Positions 26,425 through 33,882 of a stretch of 33,882 nt of DNA are shown piece by piece (the first letter of the stretch is position 1; each line of letters begins with the position of its first letter). The notes beneath the pieces were generated by a model, which did not search any database, was not told the DNA's origin, and was given only the letters and a program-made list of their open reading frames with translations. Origin of the DNA: JABDJZ01 sp047619685 (GTDB taxonomy: Bacteria > Bacteroidota > Rhodothermia > Rhodothermales > UBA10348). The stretch lies in assembly GCA_047619685.1 (NCBI GenBank), contig JBLHLC010000042.1, forward strand, positions 1 through 33,882. The letters run 5' to 3'. Made by a program: the position numbers and the translations under genes.

Positions 26425-26647
26425 ATGAAGTACGATCAGGGCTGGTGGGCAGACCGGGAAGACACGTTTAGAGCGCTTCCGGGCCATGTTTCCTGACGAG
26501 TTTCAGTTCGAGGGGAATCGCGCCCTGATCCTGACGCTTGGGGCGGACCCATCCAATGACGCCGTTACGATCTGCGTCGCGACGGCACTGACGGACCACC
26601 TCTCCAAGTCCAAGGCTCGGTCTGCTGTTCGGAGCTCTCTGCGCTGA
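26425..26647 (+). other. Two overlapping short ORFs in different frames, possible broken small gene
   Basis: ORF A (26425-26496, 23 residues, MKYDQGWWADREDTFRALPG...) has the best Shine-Dalgarno site in the region (GGAGG, 5-base spacing). ORF B (26486-26647, 53 residues, MFPDEFQFEGNRALILTLGA...) starts inside it in the +1 frame. Joined by a one-base shift they would make a ~73-residue product. I do not recognise either part. It could be a small frameshifted gene or chance frames in decaying sequence; the surrounding remnants favour decay. Confidence 0.2.
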
Positions 26648-26667
26648 TCACCAGGGTCACGGCGCGG

Positions 26668-26769
26668 CTATTGCTGCACCAGTAGGACACCGTTGTGTGC
26701 GCCCGTGCGTGTTCCCGAAAAGGGGCTCTGGCCTTCGTTGGGCTCAAATTGGACAAACCCACTCGTTGC
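26668..26769 (-). pseudogene. Fragment of a second DUF5916/CBM9-like gene
   Basis: The minus-strand frame here encodes GFVQFEPNEGQSP, which matches 12 consecutive residues (FVQFEPNEGQSP) of the intact DUF5916 protein encoded at 23546-26062. Most base differences between the two are at third codon positions (for example GTC/GTA, CAA/CAG, TTT/TTC). That pattern suggests a paralogue that evolved under selection before decay. After about RTGAHNGVLLVQQ the frame ends at a stop and homology is lost. The fragment abuts the DUF547 remnant in another frame. Confidence 0.7.
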
Positions 26770-27034
26770 CGATGCCAAGGACCACAAACTTCCGCACAGA
26801 CCCGGCTGCCTTCTTGAAGTCCCCCCGGAGCCACAGGAAAATGTATGAGAGGAAGAGCGTGCGCTTTTTCGCATCGAACCGGTTCTCTGAGGTGTCTCCC
26901 AGGAATCCGTGTGCGGTATCGTCCAGTTAATCGTGTAACCGTGCACCCACATAGGCTTCCGACCGGAGGAAGGGGCAGCTGAGCGATGCGCAGACGATGG
27001 CAAAGTGGCGTTCATCCAATACGCCAGCATTTGG
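26744..27034 (-). pseudogene. DUF547 family gene remnant with in-frame stop
   Basis: Reading minus from 27034 in one frame gives PNAGVLDERHFAIVCASLSC, then PFLRSEAYVGARLHD, a TAA stop (26927-26929), then LDDTAHGFLGDTSENRFDAK, KRTLFLSYIFLWLRGDFKKA and about 20 more residues to a TGA at 26744. HFAIVCASLSCPFLRSEAY and the SxIFxWxRGDF block are the hallmarks of DUF547. The TAA sits where a CAA glutamine would restore the frame (RLHDQLDD), so one C-to-T change could have created it. The N-terminal half is unrecognisable and the C-terminus runs into the DUF5916 fragment. This is a dead gene, unless the stop is read through. Confidence 0.75.
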
Positions 27035-27278
27035 TCTGTGGACAATGAGGCCAAAAGGGGAGCTTGAAGCGCGAAAAATACCCGATAGAGCAGGAGGGAC
27101 CCTCCGGAAGGTTTCGGCCTTTCGCAGGAACGCGCAACCCACGGGCTGACTCTTCCCAGACTTAAGCATTCTGGCTAGCGGCGGCGTGGCCGATTTGAAC
27201 CCGGTCGACAGTCGCTTTGTTACACGCCTAGGGCTGCCAAGCGGGCCGGTTGGGTATCGGACGTCCCCGGGCGCGCGG

Positions 27279-27309
27279 TTGTCGAATTGGGCAGCCACGG
27301 GAGTATTAT
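27279..27309 (+). promoter_or_regulatory. Possible promoter for the hybrid two-component regulator
   Basis: TTGTCG at 27279-27284 and TATTAT at 27304-27309 are separated by 19 bp, slightly longer than the usual spacer. They lie about 100 bp upstream of the preferred ATG at 27408. The -10 match is good, the -35 is partial. A Bacteroidota-type -7 element (TAnnTTTG) is not evident here. Confidence 0.28.
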
Positions 27310-27407
27310 CTAGAAAGAACTTGAGGGGCTCGAATGGCGTCTTCTTCGTGTTGCACGGCAAAAAACGTATCGATTTCGGATCGCTTTTGAAACCTGTCAC
27401 CGTGGGC

Positions 27408-30400
27408 ATGCAGGCATTGGTAGACAAGAGATGGATCGTGCTGGGTTCACTCGCTGTTGCCTGCGTGGCAGGCCCCGAGCCGGCGGTTGCGCGCCAGGTG
27501 GAGGCGTTCACAAACTTGTCGACCTCGAATGGACTCAGTCATGCCAAGGTGAACGGGATGGCCCAGGATCCCGGCGGGTTCGTTTGGATCGCCTCCGGGC
27601 GCGGGCTGAACCGATACGACGGAACCCGAATGGTGCGTTTCGACCCCGATTCCGAGGGGCTCTTGGCCGAACTCCCGGCGGGACAGACTGCGAATAGGCT
27701 GGCTCCGGTAGGAGCGATATTGGCCGATTCGTCGGGGTCGCTGTGGTCTGCCACCGTCACGGGCTTGCAGCGAATCGACCCGCGAACCTTCGAACTAACC
27801 CGCTACCCTTACCAATTTCCAGACGTGCCGCCCGTTGCCCTCCAGCAGAGCTCAGACGGGAATATCTGGATCGCGGCCTGGGCCGAAGGTTTGCTGGAAT
27901 TGGACGTGGCCTCGGGGGAGTATTCTCACATTCTCTTGCCAGGCACAGTCCATGACCTGCATCGCGCGCCCGAAGGCAAGATGTGGGTGGCAACCTCCAC
28001 AGGGCTCTTGGCCTTCAATGGGCACCGGTCCGAACTTGCATTCCGCCACGACCCGAACGACATCCGTAGCCTGAGGTCCGACCGAGTCCGGGCCATAGCC
28101 GCCGGCGACGACGGCGTGCTTTGGATCGGAACCGAGCGTGGCCTCGATCGGATGGATCCGGAAGGGCCACACAATTTCGAGCATATAGATCTCGGACCCT
28201 GGACGAACCTCATGATCACCGCAGTAGAGGTCGAAAGTGCCTCTGCGGTGTGGGTTGGCACAAATCGTGGGGTCCTGAGGTACGACCCCACCAGCGGCAG
28301 ATCCGTGTACCATGAACATTCTCCGCTAAGTCTGGAGAGCGTAGTGAATGGCCGGGTGACCGGCATACTGATAGCACGCGACGGGAGTGTCTGGGTTGGC
28401 AGTGATCGGTCGGGGATTGGCGTGACCGCGTGGGCGTCGTCCGGGCTTATTCGCCACTCGCTCTCGACAGGCTCGGACAGGCGGTCGCTTGGGCTCGTAA
28501 CCGGATTTGCGGAACGCAAGACCGGGGAGGTCCTTGTGGGTGCCGCGGAAGGCCTATTTTCGTTCGAACCGACGACGGGCGCCCTGGAGTGTCTGTTCAC
28601 CGTCGACCAACTGACGGGCGGTGCGGGTATCAACGTGCTCCTTGAGCGTGCCGATGGATCTGTCTGGATAGGCACCGAGGGTAATGGTTTCGGGCCCGTA
28701 GATCTTTCGGCGGGGATATTTCGGTCCATGGCGGCGCCTGGACGAAATGCGTCCTTCGTGTACGCGATGTTCGAGGATGGGGTTGGAGACCTCTGGGTCG
28801 GCACGTTTGGTGGCCTGTACCGAGTGCGCAATGGCGTCATTGTCGAGGCGTTTCGACAGAATCAGGCAGGCGATCTCCCAAGCGATTGGGTGACTCAAAT
28901 CGGAGCCGATATCGAGGGCAATCTTTGGATTGCCTCAAATGTCGGGGTCAGTCGGCTTGACCCCAACGTGCGCGCATTCGAACACCTGGGGTTTGGCAAC
29001 AACCTTGACCCCGGCGATCCCGGTGTCGTCACTGCCATGGACCTTTCGGAAGCTGACAGAATCTGGGTGACGACAGCTGCGGAGGGACTCTTCGCGATTG
29101 ACGTCGACACCGGCCAAGGAGCCCGCTACTCGCTACAGGATGGAAGCCTGGAATCAGACGAATTGTCTGGCTTGTCCCATGGGTCCGACGGCGCGATCTG
29201 GCTTCAACATCCGGACGGATACATGCGATTCGATCCAGTGCGAGGGGTGACCACGTCCTGGGCAACGGATGTGGGCGTGCTTCCCTATGACGTAGCCCTG
29301 GGCGTTTCCATCGCTTCGCGGACGGGAGTCCTCCTTTTCGGTACACAGCGGGGGATCGTGGAGATTCGTCCAGATCGCCTACAGCCTTCCCGGGATGTCC
29401 CCTCGAGCGCGGTCTCAATGGTCCGGACCTCCGGGGTCATACGCCCACTCCTGCGAGCGTCTCCGGATGGCCTGATCCGGGTCGGGGGTCCAGTGAGGCC
29501 CGGAGACTTTCCCCTAACTATCCACTTCTCGACGCTCGTATACCCGCATCCGAGGGGCCTCAACCTGAAATACCGGCTCGGGGATGGCACACAGCTAGTC
29601 TCGAGTGGTAGCGACGACCTGACTTTCACGACGCTGCCAGCCGGGACAAACCTTGTGGAAGCGGCCTTTGAGTCGCTTACGGGCGAACGGGGGACGAGCG
29701 TCCGCGTGGAGTTCTCTGTCATCCCACCGTGGTATCGGAGCCTGTGGTTCTTGGGTCTGGTCGCGATCTGGGTCGTTGGCTTGGGTGTTTCCGGGGTTCG
29801 CTACAGGACCGTTTCAGTCAGGCGGGACAACCTTCGACTTGAAAACCTGGTACGACTTCGCACGAAGGAGCTAAGGGAATATCAGGACCAGTTGGAAAGC
29901 CAAAATGAACAGCTTTCGAAGCTCGACGAGTTCAAGACGCTGTTCTTCGTCAACATTAGTCATGATTTTCGGACGCCTCTCACCCTGATTTTAGGGCCAC
30001 TGCAGGAACTGGTCGAGTCAGCGGAGGGGCCTGCCAAGCGGACCTTTGATCGCATGCATCGAAACGCCATGCGTCTCCTGCGCCTCATCAACCAGGTGAT
30101 GGACCTTGCGCGTCTGGAGGCTGGGAAACTCCCGTTGGATCTGGTTGACATTGACCTGGCCGCCCTTCTTCGGCAGTGTCACAGCGCCTTCGAAGGAGTT
30201 GCTCAAAGACGAGGTCTTCGGTTTGAAGTGTGTTCTTCGGAGCCGGAGTTCCGCTTTGGGGTCGATCCCGTTCAGTTCGAGAAGGTCATCCTCAATCTCG
30301 TTTCGAATGCGTTCAAGTACACCAACGACGGGGGGGTGATCCAAATTGACCTGCGGCGAGAGGGAGCCGAGGCGGCGCGAATTTCGGTGCGTGACAGCGG

Positions 30401-31457
30401 ACATGGAATCCCGGCCGACCGAGTGCCGCACCTGTTTGAGCGTTTCTATATGTCGGGAGATCGTCCCGGTTCTGGGATTGGTTTGGCGCTCGTTCGGGAG
30501 TTGGTTGAACTGCATGGCGGGACGGTCGACGTGGAGAGTAGACTCGGCGAAGGATCGGTCTTTACAGTCATAATTCCGGATGCCGGGCCCCGTGCGGCGC
30601 ACGAAATCCCATTGGCTCGGCCCAATGTCGGCTCGTCCTTTCTGTTCAGTCTCGATATCCCCGACAGAGAACCTCGGACGGAGGCCAGCCGAGATCCTCG
30701 ACCAACGGTCTTGCTTGTCGAGGACAACCAAGACCTCCGAGCCTACCTGCGAGAGCACCTGGACGGCGCCTACGCGATCATTGAGGCCAAGGACGGAGAG
30801 GTGGGCTTGCAACGGGCCCAGGAGCATATCCCAGATCTGATTATTTCAGATGTCATGATGCCCGTCATCGACGGGACTCAGCTCCTGCGTGCGCTGAGGG
30901 CCGATCGGAGAACCAGTCACATCCCGATCGTCCTCCTCACGGCCAGGGCGGACGTGGAGAGCATGATCGAGGGACTGGAAACAGGCGCGGACGCCTATAT
31001 CGCAAAGCCCTTCGTAGCGTCTGTCCTGAGTGCTCAGGTGTCCTCGCTTCTGGCGCAGCGGGAGCGTCTGCGAATTGCCTTCGGGAGACCGTATCTGCTG
31101 CGCCCTGACCAAATGGGGCTGAATGCCGTAGATGAGCGTTTCCTGGCCGATATCCGGGGGCAGATTGAGTTGAACATGGCTGACCCGGACTTTGGCGTTG
31201 AAGCGCTGGCTACCGCGCTGAATATGAGTTCGCGGCAGCTGTCCAGAAAACTCAAGGCGCTCGTCAATGAGGGGCCCGGGGGGTTCATTCGGGGAGCAAG
31301 GCTCGCACATGCGGGTCGTCTGCTCGCTGAGAAGTCCGCGTCTGTGAAGGAGGCGGCCTTTGCAGTTGGTTATCGGAGTCAGACGCAATTCTCGGCGCAG
31401 TTTAAAGAGCAGTTCGGCGCGAGTCCTGGCGCCTGGGACGGTGGGCCCTTGGCCTGA
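27408..31457 (+). CDS. Hybrid two-component system regulator (propeller sensor, histidine kinase, receiver, AraC)
   Basis: This 1349-residue one-protein two-component system senses a ligand in the periplasm and controls transcription. I chose the ATG at 27408 because it starts a signal peptide (MQALVDKRWIVLGSLAVACV, cleavage near VAR); the frame is open from 27186. Residues ~30-690 form a reg_prop beta-propeller (IWIAAWAEGLLELD, VWVGTNRGVLRYD). Residues ~698-775 are a Y_Y_Y domain and ~777-797 a membrane helix. HisKA carries His852 in NISHDFRTPLT; the ATPase domain has LNLVSNAFKYTN and SGIGLALVRE. A receiver (~1098-1215) has Asp1148 in IISDVMMP, and an AraC DNA-binding domain ends the protein (~1260-1345). 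All phosphotransfer residues are present. In Bacteroidota these proteins usually control nearby glycan-use operons; the target here is not shown. Confidence 0.93.
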   Translation: MQALVDKRWIVLGSLAVACVAGPEPAVARQVEAFTNLSTSNGLSHAKVNGMAQDPGGFVWIASGRGLNRYDGTRMVRFDPDSEGLLAELPAGQTANRLAPVGAILADSSGSLWSATVTGLQRIDPRTFELTRYPYQFPDVPPVALQQSSDGNIWIAAWAEGLLELDVASGEYSHILLPGTVHDLHRAPEGKMWVATSTGLLAFNGHRSELAFRHDPNDIRSLRSDRVRAIAAGDDGVLWIGTERGLDRMDPEGPHNFEHIDLGPWTNLMITAVEVESASAVWVGTNRGVLRYDPTSGRSVYHEHSPLSLESVVNGRVTGILIARDGSVWVGSDRSGIGVTAWASSGLIRHSLSTGSDRRSLGLVTGFAERKTGEVLVGAAEGLFSFEPTTGALECLFTVDQLTGGAGINVLLERADGSVWIGTEGNGFGPVDLSAGIFRSMAAPGRNASFVYAMFEDGVGDLWVGTFGGLYRVRNGVIVEAFRQNQAGDLPSDWVTQIGADIEGNLWIASNVGVSRLDPNVRAFEHLGFGNNLDPGDPGVVTAMDLSEADRIWVTTAAEGLFAIDVDTGQGARYSLQDGSLESDELSGLSHGSDGAIWLQHPDGYMRFDPVRGVTTSWATDVGVLPYDVALGVSIASRTGVLLFGTQRGIVEIRPDRLQPSRDVPSSAVSMVRTSGVIRPLLRASPDGLIRVGGPVRPGDFPLTIHFSTLVYPHPRGLNLKYRLGDGTQLVSSGSDDLTFTTLPAGTNLVEAAFESLTGERGTSVRVEFSVIPPWYRSLWFLGLVAIWVVGLGVSGVRYRTVSVRRDNLRLENLVRLRTKELREYQDQLESQNEQLSKLDEFKTLFFVNISHDFRTPLTLILGPLQELVESAEGPAKRTFDRMHRNAMRLLRLINQVMDLARLEAGKLPLDLVDIDLAALLRQCHSAFEGVAQRRGLRFEVCSSEPEFRFGVDPVQFEKVILNLVSNAFKYTNDGGVIQIDLRREGAEAARISVRDSGHGIPADRVPHLFERFYMSGDRPGSGIGLALVRELVELHGGTVDVESRLGEGSVFTVIIPDAGPRAAHEIPLARPNVGSSFLFSLDIPDREPRTEASRDPRPTVLLVEDNQDLRAYLREHLDGAYAIIEAKDGEVGLQRAQEHIPDLIISDVMMPVIDGTQLLRALRADRRTSHIPIVLLTARADVESMIEGLETGADAYIAKPFVASVLSAQVSSLLAQRERLRIAFGRPYLLRPDQMGLNAVDERFLADIRGQIELNMADPDFGVEALATALNMSSRQLSRKLKALVNEGPGGFIRGARLAHAGRLLAEKSASVKEAAFAVGYRSQTQFSAQFKEQFGASPGAWDGGPLA

Positions 31458-31591
31458 CGTTCGGATGGGCGTTGCGTCCGATTTCAAGACTAGACTGGCA
31501 GGAATCAAGACGAATTTGGGCAGCGAATCGGCCGCGCCTGTGGTAAGATTCCTCCGGTCCCGTTCGCCGTTTCCGAAGCACTCCATCTGTT

Positions 31592-31825
31592 ATGTCATCC
31601 AGCAAGAAGCAACCGAAGGATTCGTCTGCAGAGACGCAGTTGTTGATGTCCGATGCGGCCCGGTTGGAGCTGAGCGCGCTGGACGTGGATGCCCCGTCAA
31701 ACCCGACCGAACCGGCCGGCGAACAAAAAAAAAGGCCGGGCACACCGAGAGTAGCCCGCCATCTCAGCCCCGCAGGGGATGAGTCAGTTGAGAACCCACA
31801 CCTGCCCCCAACCAAAGCATCCTGA
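31592..31825 (+). CDS. Possible small hydrophilic protein upstream of the adhesin-like gene
   Basis: This 77-residue frame (MSSSKKQPKDSSAETQLLMS...) is rich in Ser, Pro, Lys and Glu, with no membrane segment and no recognised domain. Its stop (31823-31825) lies one base before the ATG of the large surface protein at 31827, a layout suggestive of coupling. A run of nine A (31725-31733) inside it encodes Lys residues and is a slippage-prone tract. No Shine-Dalgarno sequence is visible. It may equally be untranslated leader. Confidence 0.3.
   Translation: MSSSKKQPKDSSAETQLLMSDAARLELSALDVDAPSNPTEPAGEQKKRPGTPRVARHLSPAGDESVENPHLPPTKAS
31725..31760 (-). terminator. Minus-strand terminator-like hairpin with T9 tract
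   Basis: On the minus strand, a stem of 5 bp plus 2 bp with a one-base bulge (31754-31760 with 31734-31741) and a 12-base loop is followed by nine T residues. That is the form of an intrinsic terminator for leftward transcription, yet no minus-strand gene is visible to its right within the window. It may block antisense transcription into the regulator gene, or be coincidental within the small ORF. Confidence 0.35.
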
Positions 31826-31826
31826 C

Positions 31827-33882
31827 ATGAACTTAGGTTCTATCCCTCGCGCGATCTTCGGTGCGCTCACTGGAACGCTCCTTCTCCTCGCCGGATCGAG
31901 TTCCGCTGTCCAAGCGCAAACATTTACCAAGGCCTTCGTAAATCCGACCATACTGCCCGGAGGCACGTCTACGATGACCTTCACCGTCACTGGTGGCGCC
32001 GGTGGACTGACCGGAATGTCTTTCCTGGATCTCTTCCCGGCCGGAATGACCGTGGCGAATCCGATGAACGATGTCAGTAGCTGCCCTGGTGCAGTCATAT
32101 CAGCCTTTCCGGGAGGCACCGATCTTGAGATGTCTGGTGGTTCTGTTGCAGCCAGCGGAACCTGTACTGTTCAGATCGACGTGACGTCGTCCACTATTGG
32201 GGCGAACGTCAATACGAGTTTACCCCTCGATCATAACTTGGGTACCCTCCCGGTGGCATCAGCTACACTGACGGTGGACGCGCCAACGGTGACGCTAAGT
32301 CTCGACTTTGACGACATGGATGAACTCGGGGGCATTGTAACCCTGACGGCGACGCTGTCGGCGGCGAGTGCGAGCACTATCACCGTCACTCCGGGCTATT
32401 CCGGGACGGCCACTGACGGAGTCGATTTTTCTCAATTTGGTCCTTTCGATATCTTGCCGGGTGACCTCTTCGCGTCCACCTTCGTGGAGAGTGTGGACGA
32501 CGCATTCATCGAAGGCCCTGAGACCATCGTCATCGACATAACAGGCGTTTCTGCGGGCGCAACAGAGAATGGTGTCCAGCAGGTATCGGTGGTCATAATA
32601 GACGATGAGGCCCCGCCTCCGAATTTCACCAAATCGTTCACGACGGATCCGGTCGTCGCTGGGACTACTACGACGCTCCTGTTCACGATTGACAACGCTG
32701 CTTCGCCGCTCGCCGCCAGTTCACTTGATTTCTCCGATACGTTCCCCGGAGGGATTGTGGTGGCCACCACCCCAGCCGCATCGACGACCTGTACGGGGGG
32801 TACCCTAACGGCGATCGCTGGCGCGGGGTTGGTGAATTACACTGGTGGGACGGTTGCGGCTCTTTCGAGTTGTACCGTTCAAGTCAACGTAAAGGCTCCG
32901 ACTCCGGGAACGCACGCCAACACCACGTCCTATCTAACTTCCACACTGGGAAAGAGCGCCCACGCCACCGACAACCTGACGGTAACGCCCAATACGCCCC
33001 CGGTCATCACGAGCAACGGCGGCGGCGCGAACGCGTTCGTCAACGCAGCCGAGAACCAAACCGTGGTCACCACGGTCACGGCCACCGATGCGGACGTTCC
33101 GGCGCAGACCCTCACCTTCTCGATCTCCGGCGGCGCTGACCGGACCCTATTCGGCATCGTCGCCGGTGTACTCACGTTCAATGCCGCTCGAGATTTTGAG
33201 AACCCGGGAGACGTCGGGACCGACAACGTCTACGATGTGCAGGTTACCGTGACAGACGACGGCACAGGAAGGTTAACCGATGTACAGGACATCGCCGTCA
33301 CCGTGACTAACGTGAACGAGAAGCCGACAATCACTAGCGATCCAACGGCAAGCGCATCTGAGAACCAGCAGTTCGTGATAGACCTGTCGTCAATCGATCC
33401 GGAGCAAGCAGAAGGCAACGGTCTCCTCTACTTCAAGACCGGTGGTGTGGACTACCCGCTGTTTGCAGTCGATACAGCGACGGGAGAGGTGACTTTTGTA
33501 CTACCGCCCGACTTCGAGGAGCCCGGAGACCAGGGAAAGGACAACCAATACCAGGTAGAGATTGAGGTAAGAGACGGCGGTTTCCTGGCCGACAAGCACG
33601 ACCTGGCGGTAACCGTGACAAACGTAGACGAGACGCCGACGATCTGGACCGCGGCGGCGGTGAGCGTGCCCGAGAACCGGACGGCGGTAACCGACGTGCA
33701 GTCGATCGATCCTGAGGGTCAAACCGAAGGCGCGGGCCTGACCTACACGAAGACCGGCGGCGCGGATGCCGGGCTGTTTACGCTCGTGGCCGCGACCGGC
33801 GTGTTGACGTTTACGTCCGCGCCCAACTTTGAGGCCCCCGTAGACGACGGAGGGGACAACGTATACAATGTTCAGATCACGG
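31827..33882 (+). CDS. Large secreted cadherin-like repeat protein, C-terminus beyond window
   Basis: This surface or secreted protein is open from the ATG at 31827 to the window end (685 residues seen). Residues 1-~31 are a signal peptide (MNLGSIPRAIFGALTGTLLL, cleavage near VQAQ). Two DUF11/DUF7933-like domains occur at ~32-145 and ~255-385, each opening with FTKAF or FTKSF and carrying D-x-FP-x-G-x-x-VA. A Calx-beta-like domain lies between them (~148-250, VTLSLDFDDMDELGG to VVIIDDE). From ~388 onward there are cadherin-like repeats of about 90-95 residues, each with GG-D--LF, DFENPGD-G-DN-Y-V, and a closing VTVTNVNEKP or similar. Such domains usually give calcium-stabilised adhesive stalks. 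Whether it ends with a Type IX sorting domain cannot be seen. Confidence 0.87.
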   Translation, partial: MNLGSIPRAIFGALTGTLLLLAGSSSAVQAQTFTKAFVNPTILPGGTSTMTFTVTGGAGGLTGMSFLDLFPAGMTVANPMNDVSSCPGAVISAFPGGTDLEMSGGSVAASGTCTVQIDVTSSTIGANVNTSLPLDHNLGTLPVASATLTVDAPTVTLSLDFDDMDELGGIVTLTATLSAASASTITVTPGYSGTATDGVDFSQFGPFDILPGDLFASTFVESVDDAFIEGPETIVIDITGVSAGATENGVQQVSVVIIDDEAPPPNFTKSFTTDPVVAGTTTTLLFTIDNAASPLAASSLDFSDTFPGGIVVATTPAASTTCTGGTLTAIAGAGLVNYTGGTVAALSSCTVQVNVKAPTPGTHANTTSYLTSTLGKSAHATDNLTVTPNTPPVITSNGGGANAFVNAAENQTVVTTVTATDADVPAQTLTFSISGGADRTLFGIVAGVLTFNAARDFENPGDVGTDNVYDVQVTVTDDGTGRLTDVQDIAVTVTNVNEKPTITSDPTASASENQQFVIDLSSIDPEQAEGNGLLYFKTGGVDYPLFAVDTATGEVTFVLPPDFEEPGDQGKDNQYQVEIEVRDGGFLADKHDLAVTVTNVDETPTIWTAAAVSVPENRTAVTDVQSIDPEGQTEGAGLTYTKTGGADAGLFTLVAATGVLTFTSAPNFEAPVDDGGDNVYNVQIT

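Noticed and set aside
1..33882. CRISPR array, rRNA operon, integrase, transposase or intact tRNA
   Set aside because: I found no regularly spaced identical repeats, no recombinase or transposase motifs in the translated frames, and no full tRNA fold; only the tRNA-like scrap near 27200 was seen.

Overview
The window reads as a high-GC chromosome segment from a Bacteroidota/Rhodothermota-like bacterium, probably a free-living polymer or glycoside degrader. The reasons are: a secreted protein with a Type IX-like C-terminal sorting domain (SYPNPFNPSTSI-type motif), a one-protein hybrid two-component regulator (propeller sensor, kinase, receiver, AraC output), a SusC-like TonB-dependent receptor, a DUF5916 outer-membrane protein, many exported enzymes and lipoproteins, and few visible Shine-Dalgarno sequences. 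Taxonomy is inferred from gene content only.

Layout. 1-3100: a truncated S9 prolyl-oligopeptidase-type peptidase (-) diverges from an exported AbgB-like M20 amidohydrolase (+). A strong 14-bp-stem hairpin (3190-3221) separates this from 3245-8095 (-), a lipoprotein followed by a 1448-residue secreted propeller/cadherin-like/CBM20-like protein. 8282-15973 (-) is a tight five-gene operon: TonB receptor, ThuA-domain protein, an SGNH-like/propeller/blue-copper fusion lipoprotein, an M19 dipeptidase and a DUF1080 lipoprotein, ending in a terminator-like hairpin. 16034-18169 (+) carries a PEP-hydrolase-like TIM barrel and a UPF0261 (Tm-1-like) protein, divergent from that operon. 18208-26062 (-) is a second probable operon: DUF5916 outer-membrane protein, VTT-domain membrane protein, DUF1080+PA14-like protein, a second propeller/blue-copper protein, and a class II aldolase that starts directly after the preceding stop codon. 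26063-27407 is a decayed stretch with remnants of a DUF547 gene and a second DUF5916 gene. 27408-31457 (+) is the hybrid two-component regulator. 31592-33882 (+) holds a possible small ORF and the start of a large cadherin-like surface protein that runs off the window.

How the genes may work together (inference). The two minus-strand operons share an unusual set of parts: DUF1080 (a family linked to 3-keto-glycoside cleavage), ThuA (linked to 3-keto-trehalose metabolism in rhizobia), and two propeller proteins that each end in an azurin/plastocyanin-like copper domain with the same Cys-x4-His-x3-Met spacing. No GFO/IDH/MocA or GMC sugar dehydrogenase is visible. A consistent model is cell-envelope oxidation of a glycoside by the propeller proteins, electron exit through the fused copper domains, cleavage by DUF1080 proteins, uptake through the TonB receptor, and cytoplasmic processing by the PEP-hydrolase-like/UPF0261/class II aldolase module. 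This system is the most interesting content of the window.
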